22,256 bases of DNA, taken from NCBI GenBank assembly GCA_009731375.1, contig BJOX01000362.1, positions 73,222 through 95,477 of the forward strand, in the 5' to 3' direction. Under the pieces are notes generated by a model. It did no database searches. It had not been told where the DNA came from and saw nothing but the letters and a program-made list of their open reading frames with translations. Shown here in pieces: positions 17,502-22,256 of this stretch (position 1 is its first letter; each line of letters starts with the position of its first letter). The stretch is from Paulinella micropora. Taxonomy: Eukaryota; Cercozoa; Imbricatea; Euglyphida. Position numbers and translations under genes: made by a program.

Positions 17502-17858
17502 TTACTTCTTACCACCTCCAGAACTTGGTGAAGGAATGCAAATGCCGATAAGCAATGTTAAAATACCGACATAAGTATTAGCAACCTCGCACGGCAAGTT
17601 CTTTTCAGATAGCCTCACTATACAAAGGGTTATAATGGCAATGATGACACCCATTTGAAATAAATATTTAATCATTCTGCTGTCGGTTTTCTTATTTGAC
17701 ATACAGCAATTCCATTCGTTCTCAATTTCATTGTCAATTTTTTTTTCTTCTGTCTTTAGCTCAATATCCAAAACGCGAGATTTTAATTCGGGAGTTAGTT
17801 CGCCATCCATATCCATAATAGGCGGGGGTCTGTGAAGTCTAGTCGTATTATTTGACAT
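17502..17858 (-). CDS. Small membrane protein with two transmembrane helices
   Basis: A 118-residue protein. The N-terminal ~65 residues are polar and acidic. Hydrophobic helix 1 spans about residues 69-84 (MGVIIAIITLCIVRL); a short loop with one Cys (NLPCEV) follows; helix 2 spans about 91-108 and ends in IPSPS plus a Gly/Lys tail. This topology and the Pro-Ser-Pro ending recall small membrane proteins found in polinton-like and related viruses, though I cannot name the family. It lies next to the tail-fibre gene, with which a read-through of the fibre stop would overlap by 11 bases. A role in a virion membrane or entry is possible. Confidence 0.65.
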   Translation of the reverse strand: MSNNTTRLHRPPPIMDMDGELTPELKSRVLDIELKTEEKKIDNEIENEWNCCMSNKKTDSRMIKYLFQMGVIIAIITLCIVRLSEKNLPCEVANTYVGILTLLIGICIPSPSSGGGKK

Positions 17859-18048
17859 TTTCTCTAATTTCTTGTAGTATATTCATAAGATTATTATTTT
17901 CTTTTTCTAAATTAACTACCTTTTCCGCCATGTGTTGAAAAGCACTGACTAACATCGGTATACAACTTGTATATGTTATGCCTTCAAGGTAGCCATCTCC
18001 ATCGTCCGCTTTTATTCCACTTTCAGATACAAATTCAGGAAATATTTT

Positions 18049-21000
18049 TTAAACTTCATCAGCAATAAATGCGTGGTTCTTTTGTTCTTTCTTTTCATCT
18101 GCTTTCCAATAATACGAACAACAATTTATTTTCATTAGTTTCTCGCAACAATCACCGCAGTCTAATGTTTTAATATCTGATTTAAGCCGTCTATCCGATG
18201 ATGGTGTCCAAGAACCATTCAAAGGAATATAATTATAAGCACCAGAAGGCTCGCTTGAAGAGTTTGAAGTAGTCCAAGCATGAACCAAACCAGTTGATGC
18301 ACAAACTACTCCATAATTCGTATGTCCACCCGATTTCAAAAATATTTGTGGGTCGTAAGTAGCGGCGGGTCTTTTTCTTAATGTTAAAGAACCGCTGGAT
18401 GCTGTTGTGATGCTTAAATCTCCCGACGTATTAATGTTCATCGCCTCAGTGTAAGATATATTGTTTCCCACCGTCGTTCCTGAATTATAATAAAAAGCGA
18501 GTTTTCCACCTTTTTGAATTAGAAAGTTTGAACCGCTGTGGCTTGATTTCCAGTTCGTGCCATCAAAATAAGCATCAAAACTTAAATTGACATTGTCGTG
18601 TGCCCAATTCAATAATTGAAATGTTGGATAAGCATCCGCCGTTGTTATTGCTTGTAAGTGTGCCCCTGCGATATTTGAAGCCGTCCCGTATATTTCTAAA
18701 CCACCTGACGCTCCCACTCCTTTCGTTGAGTTGCCTATGATTATCGGTTTGCCTGATGCTGTTGTTATTTTGTCGCTCGTTGTTAATGTTGTAGTTGATA
18801 TCCCCGCACTAGCCGTTATTAATCCTTTCGTCCATAAAGTCCCGTTTGCCCCGTTCAATGACATTAATAATTGTTCGGACGAGTTCTCCCATATAAATCC
18901 GTCGGTTGAAGCATTACTTACCCTAAATCTAACGGCAAAAGAAGTGAAATCATTGCCTGCAACCGCAGACCCTCCCGCTAGACTTCTGGTATTTGTGGCT
19001 CCCCCATTTGAAGCCATATAAATGCCATAACTGGTGTTGCCAGTGTCCCACAAAAATATTCCTCTCGTATTACCTCCATTAGTATTTCCTTGTATGACTA
19101 TGCTAGAGCCTCCTGTCGCTGTTAATAATCCGCTTGCGGTTAGTGTCGTCGTTGATATCCCCGCGGTTGAAGTAATTGTTGTTCCTGTTATTGTTCCGCC
19201 ATTTGTTATGCTGTTTGAGTTCATATCCAAAGCACCATAAAACCGCATACCGCCAGCATTGTTAAAACGGACAATGTCAGACGAAGCACTTTTATTATCC
19301 AAAAGTTTTGAAATATAAAGTCCCGCCCCTTTTACATCAGATGCTACATTCGTAAATACATAACCTCGTTGGTTCGCGGTTCCACTTGTAGCGGTATTTA
19401 GAGTAAATAAGAAATACTGATAATCTCCTGATGTCTGTGAAAAGAATATATCTCCTCCATTTTGGTTTAATATCCTCGCCCCATTATATGTTATATTTCC
19501 TCCATTAGTGATAGTTTGATTATTAAAATCGGCATTGTTCGTTAAAGTTAGATATTTTATCGTAGTGCTCGCCCCATTAAATGTTTTACTTCCTGTTATG
19601 GTTTGGTCTGTTGTTAGTTTTACATTTTGCCCGTCCAATGTGTCCGCATACCCTTTTGTCGCTCCGTCCGTTGCTAATGTCGGAGTTCCAAGGTTGGCTA
19701 TTTTGCTACTATTACAATCTAGCCCCGAAGCATTTACCCAACCGACAATCGTCCCGTCAATAATAAAACTTATTTTTTTCGCAGAAATTTCAAAGTTGTA
19801 ATATGTTGCAGTTTTCATATCCAAACTAGCAATTGACCCGATATTACTGGTAGAATTGAAAACGATAAATGTGCCCTTTGTTGTTGAATTGATTGAATTT
19901 CCCGTTATTTCAACACCACTGCTATATGTCTTAATTCCTGCTATGGTTTGGTTTCCTGTTAGTTTCACATTTTGCCCGTCTAATGTATCCACATAACTTT
20001 TGTTTGCTCCGTCCGTTGTTGCTGATGGTGTGGCTAAGTTTGTTATTTTGTTGTTATTCAAAGATAGTGTAGTGCCAGTTGCGGTTATAATTAAAGTATT
20101 ACCTGAATATAACTCTACATACGAACCAGTTATTTGTATCGGATACCAAGTCGCTGTTGCTGTTTTTTGTGCGGCAATCATTCCTATTTTTGTATCAAAG
20201 GCTATGCCGATGCCGTCAAAAGTAGTAGGATTGGACGAACCGCTTACTTCCAAAGTTGATGTAAATTTTTTATTCCCCGCTATGGTTTGGTCTCCTGTTA
20301 GTTTAACGACAGAAGTGTCAAGACTAGAAACATCCACGCCATCAACAAGATTAACATTTGTTATGCTTTGGCTTTTCATATCAATACCCGCACTCGCATT
20401 TATTATACTGCTAAATGTTTTAATACCCGCTATGGTTTGGTCTCCTGTTAGTTTAACCACAGAAGTATCAAGAACAGAAACATCAACACCATCAACATTA
20501 CCAACGTTTGTAATAGCAAAACCACCCATATTTAAACTGCCCGTCATAGCCGTTGTGCCGTCTTTTGCTAATTTCGTATCGGTATATGCTTTCGTTGAAG
20601 CATCGGTGTCATAGAATGGGGCTGGAAGTCCGCTAATTGCTGTTGTGCCACTAAAATTTAAAACATTGCCAGTCAGTGTTATTCCACTCCCCGTTGTAGA
20701 AGCAAGAAGTATGGAAGAACCAACAATGCTTAGTGGATATCCCGTTGCTCCACCTACCTCCGACGAATAAATAGAACCCATATTATTGTTGTAATTGAAG
20801 AATAACTTACCCGTGTTTAATGGATTTGAATCTTTTATTCCCAAATAAGTAGTAAATATTTTATTCCCTGTTATTGTTTGGTCTCCTGTTAATTTAACCA
20901 CAGCACTATCAAGAGCAGAAACATCAATACCATCAACATTACCGACATTTGTTATGTTAAATCCTCCCATATTTAAATTTCCAAACATCATAGCGAGACC

Positions 21001-21663
21001 ATCCAATCTAATAAAAGGTGAGTTTGTGTTTCTCCATTGCCCTGTGCTATAAATGAGCAGTTGGTTATCGGCGGGTGTGCCTGTAATTAAAACATCGCTG
21101 TGTGTATTAATTGAACCATCCGCGGACACTTTATCATTATTGTCTTCGTGCTCAGATATCCAAGTATCAACATCTTTCGTATTTAATAAATTAACTCCTG
21201 TTATATTCAAATTACCGCCCATACTAATATTGCCGAATTCATCAACATTTATTGGAAAAGTTTTATTTACCCAGTTTATTGAGTTATATGTGAGATAACT
21301 ATTCATTGCGATTGGTGCGGTTATGACTACATCCGTCAATTTATCCAGTTCAAAATCGCTTATAAAACTTGATGTTAATGTAGCAAATGAAGTGTTACCC
21401 AACCCGTCCGTTTTTAATACTTGATTAGCTGTGCCGTCCGCTATTGGTAAGTCGTATTCGTTATTAATTGACACATAACCAGTATCAGATATCAACAAAG
21501 AAGAGTTATTATTTCGCGACGATATCGTTATGTCGTCAGTCCTTGCTTGTATTGAGTTTGCTTCAATATGATCGCCGTATAATACTCCATCAACTTCTAA
21601 ATCCTCGTCTATTATCACAGAGCCGTAATAGTGATATGCCCACGGATTGCCTAAATGATTCAT
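18049..21663 (-). CDS. Phage-type tail fibre with S74 chaperone domain, TAA inside the domain
   Basis: A 1204-residue protein. The N-terminus MNHLGNPWAYHYYG is followed by a TANQVLKTDG segment and a beta-repeat shaft. Five copies of V-K-L-T-[GT]-[DN]-Q-T-I-[AT]-G (19590-20905) occur, three preceded by SITNV-type Gly/Asn repeats. The C-terminal SSDRRLKSDI and HAFIADEV mark a peptidase S74 / endosialidase chaperone domain, which trimerises fibres and then cuts itself off. A TAA at 18049-18051 falls inside this domain. The same frame continues 66 codons with the expected IFPEF and helical segments and ends at 17848, so the domain is split by a nonsense codon. The family is usual in phages and giant viruses and unexpected in a small eukaryotic double-jelly-roll virus, though related fibres may exist. 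Confidence 0.75.
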   Translation of the reverse strand: MNHLGNPWAYHYYGSVIIDEDLEVDGVLYGDHIEANSIQARTDDITISSRNNNSSLLISDTGYVSINNEYDLPIADGTANQVLKTDGLGNTSFATLTSSFISDFELDKLTDVVITAPIAMNSYLTYNSINWVNKTFPINVDEFGNISMGGNLNITGVNLLNTKDVDTWISEHEDNNDKVSADGSINTHSDVLITGTPADNQLLIYSTGQWRNTNSPFIRLDGLAMMFGNLNMGGFNITNVGNVDGIDVSALDSAVVKLTGDQTITGNKIFTTYLGIKDSNPLNTGKLFFNYNNNMGSIYSSEVGGATGYPLSIVGSSILLASTTGSGITLTGNVLNFSGTTAISGLPAPFYDTDASTKAYTDTKLAKDGTTAMTGSLNMGGFAITNVGNVDGVDVSVLDTSVVKLTGDQTIAGIKTFSSIINASAGIDMKSQSITNVNLVDGVDVSSLDTSVVKLTGDQTIAGNKKFTSTLEVSGSSNPTTFDGIGIAFDTKIGMIAAQKTATATWYPIQITGSYVELYSGNTLIITATGTTLSLNNNKITNLATPSATTDGANKSYVDTLDGQNVKLTGNQTIAGIKTYSSGVEITGNSINSTTKGTFIVFNSTSNIGSIASLDMKTATYYNFEISAKKISFIIDGTIVGWVNASGLDCNSSKIANLGTPTLATDGATKGYADTLDGQNVKLTTDQTITGSKTFNGASTTIKYLTLTNNADFNNQTITNGGNITYNGARILNQNGGDIFFSQTSGDYQYFLFTLNTATSGTANQRGYVFTNVASDVKGAGLYISKLLDNKSASSDIVRFNNAGGMRFYGALDMNSNSITNGGTITGTTITSTAGISTTTLTASGLLTATGGSSIVIQGNTNGGNTRGIFLWDTGNTSYGIYMASNGGATNTRSLAGGSAVAGNDFTSFAVRFRVSNASTDGFIWENSSEQLLMSLNGANGTLWTKGLITASAGISTTTLTTSDKITTASGKPIIIGNSTKGVGASGGLEIYGTASNIAGAHLQAITTADAYPTFQLLNWAHDNVNLSFDAYFDGTNWKSSHSGSNFLIQKGGKLAFYYNSGTTVGNNISYTEAMNINTSGDLSITTASSGSLTLRKRPAATYDPQIFLKSGGHTNYGVVCASTGLVHAWTTSNSSSEPSGAYNYIPLNGSWTPSSDRRLKSDIKTLDCGDCCEKLMKINCCSYYWKADEKKEQKNHAFIADEV
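19590..20970 (-). repeat. Five tandem fibre-shaft repeat units
   Basis: Recurrent coding units (TAGTTT and GGTCTCCTGT type stretches on the plus strand at about 19600, 19940, 20285, 20435 and 20875) encode the repeated DQTI-G--KTF shaft motif. The spacing between units is uneven, so the array may vary in copy number between related viruses or strains. Confidence 0.7.
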
Positions 21664-21720
21664 ATTTTAATTCTATTATTTTATAATATAAGATATATAT
21701 ATATATATAGTCTTAAAAAA
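21664..21720. promoter_or_regulatory. Divergent AT-rich promoter for the fibre and MNIFG genes
   Basis: Fifty-seven bases between the starts at 21663 (-) and 21721 (+). It contains TAATATAAGA, a TA run of about 16 bases and TATTTTATAATATA. TAATATA-type boxes recur upstream of most genes in the window. The initiation point is not determined. Confidence 0.5.
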
Positions 21721-22256
21721 ATGAATATATTCGGCCGATCGCAAGAACAGCAGTCAATTGATACGAAAACTATCGCAATCACTGCTACCCCGACATTAAC
21801 AAGAAACATTCAAAATGCTTATGTTGGCCTTGATCTTAGGTCGTGGATGGAAAGTTCAACATTCACTACTCTTTGCACGGGCGGTTATGGTAGCAAAACA
21901 ATATCTAATTTAGGATATGGTTATTTCATTAAAGTTGCTTTTCGCGGGTCTTTAAATTTGCCCGCCCAGTCTGGAATTGGAACCTTTCAGTTTTGGTTTC
22001 ATAAAACGGACGGAACCAATGTTGATGACTTTTACAGCGAAGTGCTAAATTATACAACCGCCATTGAGTATAAATCTTTTGATTGTGTATGGTTAATTCA
22101 AAGATACGGAGTCCAAATGAAAATGATATGGTTAATGACTTGTCCAAATCCCGCGGATACCACCAATAATACAACAATACGAATTTCTGGAAATACGACT
22201 AATGAAGTTTTATTGACATATGCGACAGATGCTCCAATAACATTGGAAGTATATTA
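21721..22256 (+). CDS. Small fibre-like / capsid-associated beta protein, truncated by window end
   Basis: Open for 178 codons from ATG 21721 to the window edge, where only two bases (TA) of the next codon are present. It begins MNIFGRS, matching the MNLFGQS start at 7429 and, more distantly, the MNHLGNP start of the fibre. After about residue 20 there is a comparable segment to the 7429 product (T-x-T-x-x-L...N...Y). The remainder is beta-rich with a Trp/Phe-containing core (about residues 85-120). Probably a virion protein using the same N-terminal anchor as the other two. The stop may lie in the next codon. Confidence 0.6.
   Translation, partial: MNIFGRSQEQQSIDTKTIAITATPTLTRNIQNAYVGLDLRSWMESSTFTTLCTGGYGSKTISNLGYGYFIKVAFRGSLNLPAQSGIGTFQFWFHKTDGTNVDDFYSEVLNYTTAIEYKSFDCVWLIQRYGVQMKMIWLMTCPNPADTTNNTTIRISGNTTNEVLLTYATDAPITLEVY

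Noticed and set aside
9572-18051. Alternative genetic code in which TAA is read as glutamine
   Set aside because: The two in-frame TAA codons suggested it, but many other genes here end at TAA or TAG exactly where the neighbouring gene or promoter begins, so a standard code with mutations fits better.
18731-21298. Plus-strand open frames opposite the fibre gene
   Set aside because: They mirror the repetitive fibre coding strand, have hydrophobic low-complexity products and no start context.

Overview
The window reads as a eukaryotic chromosome (or a scaffold from one) carrying an integrated, partly decayed double-stranded DNA virus of the polinton-like / small double-jelly-roll kind. Bases 1 to about 2700 look like host intergenic DNA: long GA, CA, TGTC, TATG and TA microsatellites and no recognisable gene. 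Bases 2711-3122 form a near-perfect 412-bp palindrome. Bases 3123-4280 are non-coding, rich in short repeats, and contain a 22-G run next to an assembly gap. From about 4.4 kb to the end of the window the DNA is AT-rich, densely packed and intron-poor, with genes on both strands and very short AT-rich gaps between divergent genes, as expected of a virus.

The virion module lies mostly on the minus strand. Read from right to left it contains a long phage-style tail fibre with a C-terminal S74-type chaperone domain (18049-21663), a two-helix membrane protein (17502-17858), a ~1000-residue virion protein with a phospholipase A2-like centre (13900-16986), an A32/FtsK-like packaging ATPase (12986-13888), two small proteins of unknown function, a double-jelly-roll major capsid protein (10463-11912, broken), a probable minor capsid/penton-like protein (9572-10369, with an in-frame stop) and a GIY-YIG nuclease (8955-9494). 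Plus-strand genes include a tyrosine recombinase of the telomere-resolvase (protelomerase) type (5812-7020), two receptor-binding or fibre-like proteins (7429-8705 and 21721 to the window end), and several small proteins. Two small zinc-binding, F-box-like proteins, one on each strand, are paralogues.

The main point of interest is the pairing of a telomere-resolvase-like enzyme with capsid, ATPase, PLA2 and phage-type fibre genes in one eukaryotic element. A long palindrome lies near its apparent left border. This suggests, but does not prove, a virus whose linear genome has hairpin ends, or one that uses this recombinase to integrate. No DNA polymerase, primase/helicase or retroviral-type integrase is visible, and the right end of the element lies outside the window.

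The copy shows damage. There are in-frame TAA codons in the fibre and penton-like genes, and frame breaks in the capsid gene, the recombinase C-terminus, one fibre-like gene and the leftmost coiled-coil gene. At least two of the three 10-N gaps are flanked by duplicated contig ends, so some of the apparent damage is an assembly effect. The host cannot be named from this sequence.
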